Program-made: the position numbers and the translations under genes
Source of the DNA: an uncultured Oscillospiraceae bacterium
GTDB taxonomy: Bacteria; Bacillota; Clostridia; Oscillospirales; Oscillospiraceae
Assembly (NCBI GenBank): GCA_934591815.1
Contig: CAKTPV010000002.1
Span: 62,001 to 126,000 of the forward strand
Direction of reading: 5' to 3'
DNA length: 64,000 nucleotides
The notes under the pieces: generated by a model
Told to the model about the DNA's origin: nothing
Seen by the model: only the letters and a program-made list of their open reading frames with translations
The model's database searches: none
In this document: positions 8,234 through 18,792 of the stretch, piece by piece
How positions within the stretch are numbered: the stretch's first letter is position 1
Layout of the letters: each line of letters opens with the position of its first letter

Positions 8234-10651
8234 TTATTTCTTATACGGCACGTGCCAGATGGTATCGGCGTACTGGGCGATGGCCCGGTCCGCCGCGAAG
8301 ATGCCGCTGCGGGCGATATTCCGCAGGCTCATGCGGTTCCACGCCGTCCGGTCGCCGTAGGTGCGGCACATCCGCTCCTCGGCGTCGCAGTAGGCGGCGA
8401 AGTCCGCCAGCACCATATACTGGTCGGCGGGGCATTCCCCGCCCATCACCAGACGCTGCCAGATATCCTCGTAGGTCACGCCGTCGCCAAAGCCGGTCTT
8501 GAGCTGATCCACCACCCGGCGCAGCACGGGGTCGCGCTGGTACAGCAGCTGGGGATCGTAGGTGTGGCGCAGACGGGCCACCTCGTCGGCCTTCAGGCCG
8601 AATAGGAACATATTCTCGTCGCCCAGCACCTCGTGCATCTCCACGTTGGCGCCGTCCAGCGTACCCACGGTCAGGGCGCCGTTCATCATGAACTTCATGT
8701 TGCCGGTGCCGCTGGCCTCCTTGCCGGCGGTGGAGATCTGCTGGCTCACCTCGCTGGCGGGCATCAGCTTCTCCGCCAGAGAGACGCGGTAGTTCTCCAG
8801 AAATACCACCTGCAGCTTGTCCTTGCAGATGGGGTCGCGGTCGATCTGGGCGGCCAGCGAGTTGATGAGGTGGATAATGCGCTTGGCCACGGCGTAGCCG
8901 GGGGCGGCCTTGGCGCCGAACAGGAACGTCTGGGGGCGCATCTCCATGTTGGGGTCATCCTGTAACCGCTGGTAGAGGTAGATGATGTGCAGCACATTGA
9001 GGAGCTGGCGCTTGTACTCGTGGAGCCGCTTCACCTGCACATCGAAGATGGCGTCGGTGTTCAGCACCACGCCCTGCTGCTTCTTGGCGTAGGCGGCGAA
9101 GGCCAGCTTGTTCTGGTGCTTGATCTCCTCCAGCCGCTTCAGCACGGAGGCGTCGTCGGTGTAGGCCTCCAGCTTTTTCAGCTCCTGCGGGTGGGTGAGG
9201 TAGCCGTCGCCGGCCAGATCGCAGATCAGGCTGTCCAGCCCGCGGTTGATCTGGGACACCCAGCGGCGGTGGTCGATGCCGTTGGTGACGTTCTTGAACT
9301 TCTCCGGCATCATCTGGCAGGCTTCCTTGAACACGTCCTTACGCAGGATCTCGGAGTGCAGCGCCGACACGCCGTTGACGGCCATGGCCCCCGCCAGACA
9401 CAGGTTGGCCATGCGGACATGGCCGTCCCAGATGATGGCCAGCTTGGCGGTCTTGGCCGGGTCGTGGAAATAATCCTCCACCTTCTTCTGCCAGCGGTGG
9501 GCGATCTCCTGCAAGATCTGCCAGATGCGGGGCAGCAGCGTCTCAAACAGCTGCTGCGGCCAGACCTCCAGCGCCTCGGCCAGCACCGTATGGTTGGTGT
9601 AGGCCACGCAGTGGGTGACGATGTTCCACGCCTCGTCCCAGTCGAGACCTGCGTCGTCCACCAGAATACGCATCAGCTCCGGGATCACCAGCGTGGGGTG
9701 GGTGTCGTTGATCTGAATGACGTTCTTCTCGTGGAAGTTCTTCAGGGTGCCGTAGACCTCGATATGCTTGCGGGTGATGGACTGCATGGTGGCGGAGACG
9801 AAGAAGTACTGCTGCTTCAGCCGCAGGGACTTGCCCTCGTAGTGGTTGTCCTCGGGGTACAGCACCTGGCTGATGGCGTCCGCCATGGCACGCTCCTCCG
9901 ACGCCTGCAGATACTGGCCCTGACTGAACAGCTTCATGTCGATGGGCTTGGGGCTGCGGGCCTGCCACAGCCGCAGGGTATTGACGTGGTCGGTGTCGTA
10001 GCCGGCGATCTCCATGTCGCAGGGCACGGCCAGCACGCGGGTGTAGTCCTCATGCACCACCATCAGGTGGCCGTTGTCCCAGCGGGAGCGCACCTTGCCG
10101 CCGAAGTGGACCTCCTCCGCCTCCTGCAGCTTGGGCAGCAGCCATGCGTCGCCCAGCTGCATCCAGTCGTCCGGCAGCTCTACCTGCTGCCCCTCCACGA
10201 TCTTCTGCTTGAAGATACCCAGCTCATAGCAGATGGAATAGCCGGCGGCGGGGATGTCCAGCGTGGTCATGCTGTCCAGATAGCAGGCGGCCAGACGGCC
10301 CAGGCCGCCGTTGCCCAAGCCGGCGTCCGGCTCGATCTCAAAGATATCGGCGGCCTTGAAGCCCAGCTCGTCAATGGCGTCGGTCAGCGCATCCAGCAGC
10401 TCCAGATTGTAGGCGTTCTTCATGAGACTGCGGCCCATCAGGAACTCCATGGACAGGTAATGCACCTTCCGCCGTCCCTCATGGAAGGTCTCCTCCCGCG
10501 TCTGCACGCCGCGCTCGGCCATGATATCCCGCAGCACCATGGCGCAGGCCTTCATCATCTCGCCGTCGGTGGCCTGCTTCTCGGTGCAGCCGTAATTCAG
10601 CCGCAGCTTCTGGATGATCGCTTCCTTCAATGTCTCCTTGGTATAGGTCAT
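8234..10651 (-). CDS. glgP: Glycogen phosphorylase
   Basis: PLP-dependent enzyme releasing glucose-1-phosphate from glycogen, the catabolic member of the glg operon. The PLP lysine is in GTGNMKFMMNGA (about Lys653). The N-terminal half carries DAGLGNGGLGRLAACYLDS, typical of GT35. At 805 aa it is full length. ATG 10651 is chosen over TTG 10657 because the GGAGGA site is only 3 nt from the TTG but 9 nt from the ATG. It is the last gene of glgBCDAP, 32 nt after glgA. Confidence 0.96.
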   Translation of the reverse strand: MTYTKETLKEAIIQKLRLNYGCTEKQATDGEMMKACAMVLRDIMAERGVQTREETFHEGRRKVHYLSMEFLMGRSLMKNAYNLELLDALTDAIDELGFKAADIFEIEPDAGLGNGGLGRLAACYLDSMTTLDIPAAGYSICYELGIFKQKIVEGQQVELPDDWMQLGDAWLLPKLQEAEEVHFGGKVRSRWDNGHLMVVHEDYTRVLAVPCDMEIAGYDTDHVNTLRLWQARSPKPIDMKLFSQGQYLQASEERAMADAISQVLYPEDNHYEGKSLRLKQQYFFVSATMQSITRKHIEVYGTLKNFHEKNVIQINDTHPTLVIPELMRILVDDAGLDWDEAWNIVTHCVAYTNHTVLAEALEVWPQQLFETLLPRIWQILQEIAHRWQKKVEDYFHDPAKTAKLAIIWDGHVRMANLCLAGAMAVNGVSALHSEILRKDVFKEACQMMPEKFKNVTNGIDHRRWVSQINRGLDSLICDLAGDGYLTHPQELKKLEAYTDDASVLKRLEEIKHQNKLAFAAYAKKQQGVVLNTDAIFDVQVKRLHEYKRQLLNVLHIIYLYQRLQDDPNMEMRPQTFLFGAKAAPGYAVAKRIIHLINSLAAQIDRDPICKDKLQVVFLENYRVSLAEKLMPASEVSQQISTAGKEASGTGNMKFMMNGALTVGTLDGANVEMHEVLGDENMFLFGLKADEVARLRHTYDPQLLYQRDPVLRRVVDQLKTGFGDGVTYEDIWQRLVMGGECPADQYMVLADFAAYCDAEERMCRTYGDRTAWNRMSLRNIARSGIFAADRAIAQYADTIWHVPYKK

Positions 10652-10683
10652 ATACAAAAATCCTCCGTATGAAGAGCCGGGTA

Positions 10684-12117
10684 TCAGCCCAGCAGATTTC
10701 CATAGATGCGGCGGTATTCGCCGGCGCTCCGCGCCCAGCTGAAGTCCGCCGTCATGCCCCGGCGCCGCACGGTGTCAAAGCCCTTGCGGTCGCCGCGGTA
10801 CAGGCCGGTGGCCTGCCCGATCACATCCAGCATGGCCCCGGCGTCATAGCTCTCGAACAGATAGCCCGTACCGTCCTCCTGCCCCACCTGACAGGACTTC
10901 ACCGTGTCCGCCAGCCCGCCGGTGCGCCGGACGATGGGCACCGCGCCGTAGCGCATGGCGATCATCTGGCTCAGGCCGCAGGGCTCGCTGCGGGAGGGCA
11001 TCAAAAACAGGTCACACCCGGCGTAGACCCGGCGCGCCAGATCCTCGGCGTAGGTGATCTGCGCCGACAGGCGGCCGCCGTATTCCCACGCCTTGCCGCG
11101 GAAGAAGTCCTCGAACCGGCTGTCGCCCTTGCCCAGCACCACCAGCTGGCAGCCGGTGGCCATGATGCCGTCCAGCCCCTGCTCCACGATGTCCAATCCC
11201 TTGTGGCCCACAAGTCGGCTGACGATGCCGATGAGGGGCGTGTCCGGCTCCTGTGCAAGCCCCATCGCCGCTTGCAGCGACGCCTTGCACGCGGCCTTGC
11301 CCGCCATGTGGTCGGCATCATAGTTTTCCGGCAGCGCCGGGTCGCGGACGGGGTCGTAGCCCACCACGTCCAGACCGTTGACCACGCCGGAAAACTTCCA
11401 GTCGATCATGCCCACCACGCTCTCCATGCCCTCGGCATAGGCCGCGTCGTGGAGCTGGGCGGCATAGGTGGGACTGACGGTGGTGACGGCGTCGGACACC
11501 AGCATGGCGCCCTTCATCAGGTTCACGTCGCCATCCATTTGCAGTGTGCCGTCATTATACCACCCTCTGTCAAGTCCGAACAGCTGATCCACGGTGTCCT
11601 CACCGTAGCGCCCCTGATACTCGATGTTGTGGATGGTGAACACCGTGCGGATGCGGCGCACCTCCTCCCAGCGGGTACACACATCCTTGAGATAGATGGG
11701 CACCAGCGCCGTCTGCCAGTCGTTGCAGTGGAGGATATCGGGCATCCAATCCAGACTGGGCAGCAGGTCGATGACCGCCTTGCAGAAAAAGGCGAAGCGC
11801 TCGCCGTCGTCAAACTCGCCGTACAGCACGTCGCGGCGGAAGTAATGCTCGTTGTCCACGAAGTACCACGTTACGCCGTCTCTTTCCAGCGAAAACAGGC
11901 CGCAGTACTGGTGGCGCCAGCCCAGATCCACATAGATATAGCGGCGGAACGTCATCTGCTGCCGCCACTGCCGGCCGATCTGCCCGTACAGGGGCAGGAT
12001 CACCGCCACGTCGTCGCCGTTCCGCGCCAGCGCGGGAGGCAGGCTGCCCGCTACATCGGCCAGTCCGCCGGTCTTGCAGAAGGGAAATGCCTCACTGGAC
12101 ACATATAGGATCTTCAT
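10684..12117 (-). CDS. glgA: Glycogen synthase (ADP-glucose)
   Basis: GT5 glycosyltransferase that elongates alpha-1,4-glucan from ADP-glucose. The ADP-glucose-binding motif KTGGLADVAGSLP lies near the N-terminus (residues 15-27). A second domain carries IGIVSRLVGHKGLD and the acceptor/catalytic segment PSRSEPCGLSQMIAMRYG. Its 477-aa length is standard. It lies 26 bp after glgD in the same operon and uses the ADP-glucose made by GlgC/GlgD. Confidence 0.96.
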   Translation of the reverse strand: MKILYVSSEAFPFCKTGGLADVAGSLPPALARNGDDVAVILPLYGQIGRQWRQQMTFRRYIYVDLGWRHQYCGLFSLERDGVTWYFVDNEHYFRRDVLYGEFDDGERFAFFCKAVIDLLPSLDWMPDILHCNDWQTALVPIYLKDVCTRWEEVRRIRTVFTIHNIEYQGRYGEDTVDQLFGLDRGWYNDGTLQMDGDVNLMKGAMLVSDAVTTVSPTYAAQLHDAAYAEGMESVVGMIDWKFSGVVNGLDVVGYDPVRDPALPENYDADHMAGKAACKASLQAAMGLAQEPDTPLIGIVSRLVGHKGLDIVEQGLDGIMATGCQLVVLGKGDSRFEDFFRGKAWEYGGRLSAQITYAEDLARRVYAGCDLFLMPSRSEPCGLSQMIAMRYGAVPIVRRTGGLADTVKSCQVGQEDGTGYLFESYDAGAMLDVIGQATGLYRGDRKGFDTVRRRGMTADFSWARSAGEYRRIYGNLLG

Positions 12118-12143
12118 ACCGCAGCTCCTTTCTCCGTCAGCAC

Positions 12144-13256
12144 TCAGATCGTGCTGTTCTTGGCGATCACAATGGGGTAGTTCTCATGCCCTGTCAGCGT
12201 CACATTCTCGCCGACCGTCACCTGCTTATCGGTGATAACGTTTTGCAGTGCGGCGCCGCTTTTCACCACCGTGTCCTTGAACAGGATGCAGTTTTCCACG
12301 CTGGCGCCCTTTTCAATACGGACATTCCGGAACAGGATGCAGTTTTTCACGCTGCCCTGAATGTCGCAGCCATCTGCGATCAGGGAATTGACGCAGGGGC
12401 CGCTGGGGTCGATATAGCTGGAGGGGGAGTCGTTCTCCTTGCCGTACACCGGGCGCTCCTTGCAGAACAGCGCCTGCCGCAGGGCGGGATCCAGCAGCTC
12501 CATGCTGCGCTGGTAGTAGCTCTGGATGCTGTTGATGCGGGCGGCGTAGCCGTCGTAGATGTAGGCGTGGAAATGGTACTTCTGCCCCATGTCCTGCAAA
12601 ATATAATGGCGGAAGCTGAACTGGTTGCGGCTGGCGCACTCCGTCACCATTTGCAGCAGCAGCTTCTTGCTGAGGATGAACATATTCAGGCAGCGGTAGC
12701 CCGCCGGGGCAAACACATCGTAGGCGGTGTCCGTGATGCGGCCCGTCTCATCCAGTGTAAAGTAGGTATCCGACACATCGCCGGGGACGGAGGTGCATAC
12801 CGCCGTCATGTCCGCGCCGGTTTCGATATGGCGGCGCAGTACGTCCTCCAGCGGCAGGTTGATGACAAGGTCGCTGTCCGACAGCAGCACATAGTCCTGC
12901 CGGATGCCCTTGAGGTAGTTGATCACGCCTGCCAGCGCCTCCACCTTGCCCCGGTACTGGCCGCCTGCGCCGCGGCTCTCGTTATACGCGAAGGCGGGCA
13001 GCAGCGTCAATCCGCCGTGGTTGCGGCTGAGATCCCAGCTCTTGCCGGAGCCCAGATGGTCCAGCATGGACTGGCACTTGCCGTGCATGATGACGCCCAC
13101 ATCGGTAATACCGGCGTTGACCATGGCAGACAGCACAAAGTCGATGACCCGGTAATCCCCGGCAAAGGGGATGGAGCCGTGGATGCGGTTGGCGATCAGC
13201 TCCCGCAGATCCGTCTGCTTCTCGTAGGAGAAGATGATCCCGTGCATTCCTTTCAT
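12144..13256 (-). CDS. glgD: GlgD, glucose-1-phosphate adenylyltransferase-like subunit
   Basis: Partner of GlgC in Firmicutes ADP-glucose pyrophosphorylase. It has the nucleotidyltransferase fold followed by left-handed beta-helix repeats ([20 protein letters not shown], then two further copies). The N-terminal loop reads [15 protein letters not shown] instead of the LAGGQGSRL triphosphate loop, as in other GlgD proteins, which are catalytically poor and modulate GlgC. The start overlaps the glgC stop as ATGA, so translation is coupled and the two subunits are probably made in equal amounts. Confidence 0.94.
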   Translation of the reverse strand: MKGMHGIIFSYEKQTDLRELIANRIHGSIPFAGDYRVIDFVLSAMVNAGITDVGVIMHGKCQSMLDHLGSGKSWDLSRNHGGLTLLPAFAYNESRGAGGQYRGKVEALAGVINYLKGIRQDYVLLSDSDLVINLPLEDVLRRHIETGADMTAVCTSVPGDVSDTYFTLDETGRITDTAYDVFAPAGYRCLNMFILSKKLLLQMVTECASRNQFSFRHYILQDMGQKYHFHAYIYDGYAARINSIQSYYQRSMELLDPALRQALFCKERPVYGKENDSPSSYIDPSGPCVNSLIADGCDIQGSVKNCILFRNVRIEKGASVENCILFKDTVVKSGAALQNVITDKQVTVGENVTLTGHENYPIVIAKNSTI

Positions 13257-14457
13257 GGCCGTACCTCCTTACCGTTGGCGCCCAGCATCATTTTCGGCTC
13301 CACCACGCCGCCGTCCGGGACGGTGGTGCGGGGGCCCAGCACCGCGATGCCCCACTGATCGAAGTCCACGCTGCCCGGGTCACCGCCGACCACGGCGTTC
13401 TTCCCCACATGGCAGCCCTCGCCCACGATGGCGTAGGACACCTTGGCTCCGGCCTCGATGGTGGCGTTGGGCATCACCACGGAGTAGAACACCTGCGCGC
13501 CCTCCTCCACAGAGGAGCCGTAGCTCAGGACGGTGTTCTTCACCTCGCCCAGAATGGTGCAGCCCTTGGCCACGGCGCTGTTGCCGATGTCGCCGCTTGG
13601 CCCCACGAACGTGGGCGGGCAGGTGGGCGTCCGGCTGTAGATGGGCCAGCTCTTGTCCAGCAGGTTCAGCCCCGAGCCGGGGGACAGCATATCCATATTG
13701 GCGTCCCACAGGGAGTCCAGCGTGCCTACGTCCTTCCAGTAGCCCTCGAAGCGGTAGGCCGCCATGACCTCCCCCGCCGACAGCATGGCGGGGATGATGT
13801 TCTTGCCGAAGTCGTTCTCGCTTTGAGGATCGGCCTCGTCGGCGGTGAGATACGCCTTCAGCTTGCTCCATGTGAAGATATAGATACCCATGGACGCCAG
13901 ATTGCTCTTGGGCTCCTTGGGCTTTTCGGCAAACTCCGTGATATGGTCGTCGCCATCCACGGACATGATGCCGAAGCGGCTGGCCTCCTCCCAAGGCACC
14001 TCCATGACGGAGATGGTGCAGGCGGCGCCGGCCTCCTTATGGCGGCGGAGCATATCGGAGTAGTCCATCTTATAGATGTGGTCGCCGGACAGCACCAGCA
14101 CATACTCCGGGTCGTACAGATCCACGAAGCCCATGTTCTGGTAGATGGCGTTGGCGGTACCTTTGTACCACACGGCGCCGGTGGCAGACTGATAGGGCGG
14201 CAGGATGTGGACGCCGCCGTGCATACGGTCCAGCTCCCACGGCTGGCCGTTGCCGATATAGCCGTTCAGCTCCAGCGGACGGTACTGGGTGAGCACGCCC
14301 ACCGTGTCGATGCCGGAGTTGGTGCAGTTGGACAGGGGGAAATCGATGATGCGGGATTTGCCGCCGAAGGGAACGGCGGGCTTTGCCATATTGCCGGTCA
14401 GGACATAGAGTCTGCTCCCCTGTCCGCCGGCCAGCAGCATGGCGACACATTCTTTCT

Positions 14458-14461
<4 letters not shown>
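13253..14461 (-). CDS. glgC: Glucose-1-phosphate adenylyltransferase, catalytic subunit
   Basis: Makes ADP-glucose from ATP and glucose-1-phosphate, the regulated step of glycogen synthesis. The N-terminal motif is [15 protein letters not shown], followed by [15 protein letters not shown], and the C-terminal beta-helix has hexapeptide repeats. The start is placed at 14461 (402 aa): it has GGAGG upstream, matches the family N-terminus, and overlaps the glgB stop as ATGA. A longer in-frame extension to 14701 is only antisense-type filler. It forms a coupled pair with glgD. Confidence 0.96.
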
Positions 14462-16350
<1,889 letters not shown>

Positions 16351-16435
16351 GCTCTCTCTCCTTTGCAGCACCATACCACATCCGCTGCGCCGATGGCGGC
16401 GAAACAGGGCGGCAGGCATCTGTACTTATGTTTGT

Positions 16436-16464
16436 ATTGTATCCTCTTTGTGTTTCTCCGTCAA
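16436..16464 (-). promoter_or_regulatory. Sigma-A promoter of the glgBCDAP operon
   Basis: Leftward TTGACG (16464-16459), 17-nt spacer, TACAAT (16441-16436). No other good promoter is seen inside the operon. Confidence 0.8.
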
Positions 16465-16479
16465 TAAACACCGCCCGGC

Positions 16480-16519
16480 TTTTGGCAAAATCCGTTACCG
16501 GTAACGGATTCTGCCAAAA
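16480..16519. promoter_or_regulatory. 40-bp near-perfect inverted repeat upstream of the glg promoter (candidate operator)
   Basis: The core 16489-16510 is a 22-bp perfect palindrome centred on GTTACCGGTAAC, with TTTTGGCA arms and one mismatched pair. It sits 16 bp upstream of the glg -35. It lacks a U-run on either strand, which argues against a terminator. The central TTACCGGTAA resembles operators of LacI-family sugar regulators (inference). Confidence 0.55.
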
Positions 16520-16527
16520 AGCGCGAA

Positions 16528-16558
16528 AGGGAGCGCGGCCCGCAGACCGCGTCTCCCT
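16528..16558 (-). terminator. Probable terminator of the ABC-ylmH-DUF896-xpaC operon
   Basis: Stem AGGGAG(A)CGCGG / CCGCGCTCCCT with an 8-nt loop just after the stop, then a T-rich TTTCGCGCTTTTT on the minus strand. Confidence 0.6.
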
Positions 16559-16564
16559 CGTGTC

Positions 16565-17782
16565 CTATTCCTCCTCCGGCTGGCGCTGCGCGGCGGTGCC
16601 GCCCAGCCCGAAGTCGTCTGCCACGCTGGACGTATCCCGGCGCAGCATGGTCTCCATCACCCGGATATCGCTGTCGATGTCCATGGCATCGGTGCGGTAC
16701 AGCTCATCCAGTTGGTGCTCAAAGCCCGCCACGATACTGTCCATGGTAGCCTCGATGCGGCTCTTGGCCTGTGACAGGTTCTCGCCGCTGACCCCCGCCT
16801 CCTCAAAGGCCGCGTAGTTCTCCAGCAGCTTCAGGGTGGTGGGCAGGTAGTAGTTCAGGAACGTGCCGGCGGCGTTCTTCTTGGCCGGCGCGTCCTCGAT
16901 GGCCTTGAAGATACGGCCCGACACCTGCTCGATCCGGTCGATCTTGGCGCTCAGCGCCTCATCGGCGATGCGGTCGTTCAGTTCCCGGATCTGCCGCAGC
17001 GTACCGGCGTAGCCCTCGGACGCCTGAGGCGGCACCGCCGGTTCAGGCGTCTGCCGGAGCTGCCGGGTCTTGTCGAAATACGCGGTGGCCGCCGCCTGCG
17101 ACCGGAACAGCATACCGCTGCCCATGTCCACATAGGCCTTGTCGCCCCACAGCCCCTTCTCCAGCATGAGGTTCACGTCCTTCTCCACGCGGCGGCGGGA
17201 CACGTTCGTGGCGCGGGCCAGATAGTCCAGCGGCACAGCGGGCTTCTTCCCCGCCGTGCGGAGGTAGGTGGCGAACCGGCGCTGGCGGCGCTTCATGGCG
17301 CCGCTGCCCAGCAGCAGCGATATGCCGCCGGTCAGCAGCCCCAGCGGATAGAAAAGCTGCCGCAGGAAGTACACCCACTCGTTGTAGCTGATGGCAAAGG
17401 ACAGGTTCTCCCCCACGGCAGAGAGCAGGGAGACACAGCCCACGATGCCCAGAATGGCGCCGATGATCTTCATGGTCTTGGCGCCCTTGTCGGTGTAATC
17501 CGGGGTACGGGTCACCTGCTCCACGGCGCTGCGGGCCTTTTCCGCCTGGGACGAGGCCGCCGTCGTTCGCTGGGAGGTGCTCTGCCCGCTCCGCGTCGTT
17601 GTCCGGCGGGCATTTTTCCTTTTGCTGCCGCCCTCACTGAGCTTGATAAGCAGCAGGATCAGGCCGACAGGCCACGCCACGGCAAACATGACGGCGATAA
17701 AGATCCACGAGCCGAGGTCGTTGTCTTTTTTCGGCGGCTGCGGCTGCCGGAAGCCGTTGTCATTGTCGTATTCGTATGCCAT
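16565..17782 (-). CDS. XpaC-like membrane protein (5-bromo-4-chloroindolyl phosphate hydrolysis family)
   Basis: Function uncertain. An acidic N-terminal tail (MAYEYDNDNGF) is followed by a membrane segment (about 24-45), a Lys/Arg/Ser-rich linker, two further hydrophobic segments (about 105-160), and a long cytoplasmic C-terminal part. That part includes a helix-turn-helix-like stretch (LDYLARATNVSRRRVEKDV) and an alpha-helical region matching the XpaC family. XpaC proteins often pair with TelA-type toxic-anion resistance proteins, but none is nearby. 405 aa. It shares one base with the stop of the DUF896 gene upstream (TGATG), so translation is coupled. Confidence 0.75.
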   Translation of the reverse strand: MAYEYDNDNGFRQPQPPKKDNDLGSWIFIAVMFAVAWPVGLILLLIKLSEGGSKRKNARRTTTRSGQSTSQRTTAASSQAEKARSAVEQVTRTPDYTDKGAKTMKIIGAILGIVGCVSLLSAVGENLSFAISYNEWVYFLRQLFYPLGLLTGGISLLLGSGAMKRRQRRFATYLRTAGKKPAVPLDYLARATNVSRRRVEKDVNLMLEKGLWGDKAYVDMGSGMLFRSQAAATAYFDKTRQLRQTPEPAVPPQASEGYAGTLRQIRELNDRIADEALSAKIDRIEQVSGRIFKAIEDAPAKKNAAGTFLNYYLPTTLKLLENYAAFEEAGVSGENLSQAKSRIEATMDSIVAGFEHQLDELYRTDAMDIDSDIRVMETMLRRDTSSVADDFGLGGTAAQRQPEEE

Positions 17783-17994
17783 CAGGACTTGATCCCCTTT
17801 CCCTGCAGCTTCCGCTTGTTGCCCTTCTCATCTACAATATAAGTGTTGTCCAGTTCCCGCCGGAGGTTTCCCATGACTGCGTCCAGATACTCCTGCCGCA
17901 GCACCTCCCGCTCCTTCTGCTCCTCCTCGGTGAGGCCCTCGGCCTTGGCCTTATGGGCCAGCTCGTTGATACGGTCGATCTTCTTCTGATCCAT
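17782..17994 (-). CDS. DUF896 (YnzC-like) small protein
   Basis: A 70-aa helical protein with the DUF896 pattern: RINELAHKAKAEGLTEEEQ, then EREVLRQEYLDAV, and a short Lys-rich tail. B. subtilis YnzC/YneA-operon relatives are two-helix proteins of unknown biochemical role, some linked to the SOS operon. It lies 12 bp after the S4-domain gene and overlaps the XpaC-like gene by one base, inside a four-gene operon. No catalytic residues are apparent. Confidence 0.85.
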   Translation of the reverse strand: MDQKKIDRINELAHKAKAEGLTEEEQKEREVLRQEYLDAVMGNLRRELDNTYIVDEKGNKRKLQGKGIKS

Positions 17995-18006
17995 ACAAAT
18001 TCTCCC

Positions 18007-18792
18007 TTATACAAAGCGCCGGATGACCACGGGGAGCCGTCCCTTTTTCGTCGGGCTGCCCACGCTGTCCAGCACGCACTTTCCCAAACCGCGGCAGGTG
18101 ATGGTATCCCCCGCCGCCACCGGCTTATCCGGCTTCTGGCACACCGTCCAGTTTACCTGCACTGCGCCCTTTTCCACGGCCTCCGCCGCCCGTCCCCGGC
18201 TGAGGGAAAAGCCCGCCGCCAGCACGTTGTCCAGCCGCAGGGAGGACACGGTGTCCCGGAGCTCTCGGCACGCCTGCGCCGGGATCTCCAGCTCCTCCAG
18301 CGGCAGGGGCGCGGTCTTCAGCTTCACCCGGCCCGCCGACTCCCACTCCGACAGCAGGAAATCCGCTGTTTTCGGCAGTGCCAGCACCTGACACCGGCTA
18401 TCTGTCACCAGTATATCGCCGATGGTGCCCCGGGTCAATCCCAGACCCATGAGGCTGCCCAAAAAATCCCGGTGGGTCAGGCGCTCACCGCCGTACCATG
18501 CGGCAGCCACCGCCGCCACGGCGTCCGCATCCGGTGTCTCCGCCCAGTCCGGCAGGAAGAACAGCCGCTGCCGCTCCGCGCCGTCATAGCCGCCGAAGAA
18601 CACATAGCCGTTGTGTACGCCCAGCGCCCCCAACAGCCGCTGCGCCGCCGCCTGCTCCTGCGGCGACAGGAAATCCGTGGCTGTCGGTATGCTGCGCAGG
18701 CGGCACTGCTCCCATTTATCCCACACGCGGCCCAGCAGCAGGCGCTCGTCCTCGTCCCGGGCGGCACGATCCAGCAGCTCACGTCTGTCCAT
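18007..18792 (-). CDS. YlmH-like RNA-binding protein with S4 domain
   Basis: Member of the YlmH family, linked in Firmicutes to cell division gene clusters and recently to ribosome quality control. The C-terminal S4 domain (about residues 170-250) shows LRLDNVLAAGFSLSRGRAAEAVEKG. The N-terminal two thirds match the YlmH central domain (FFGGYDGAERQRLFFLPDW, GSLMGLGLTRGTIGDI). Start 18792 has GGGAGG upstream and overlaps the end of the ABC exporter gene by 14 bp. It is not in the usual ylm/divIVA cluster here, although it is full length (261 aa). Confidence 0.87.
   Translation of the reverse strand: MDRRELLDRAARDEDERLLLGRVWDKWEQCRLRSIPTATDFLSPQEQAAAQRLLGALGVHNGYVFFGGYDGAERQRLFFLPDWAETPDADAVAAVAAAWYGGERLTHRDFLGSLMGLGLTRGTIGDILVTDSRCQVLALPKTADFLLSEWESAGRVKLKTAPLPLEELEIPAQACRELRDTVSSLRLDNVLAAGFSLSRGRAAEAVEKGAVQVNWTVCQKPDKPVAAGDTITCRGLGKCVLDSVGSPTKKGRLPVVIRRFV

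Noticed and set aside
8987..10672. Antisense open frame of about 560 codons opposite glgP
   Set aside because: The conserved protein is on the minus strand; the antisense product is rich in His, Leu and Gln with no family pattern. The same reasoning removes the long antisense frames over glgA, glgB, uvrA, the P-type ATPase and cbiA.
16480..16519. 40-bp inverted repeat considered as an intrinsic terminator for the xpaC operon
   Set aside because: No T-run follows the stem on either strand, and a better terminator-like hairpin with a T-rich tail lies just upstream at 16528-16558.
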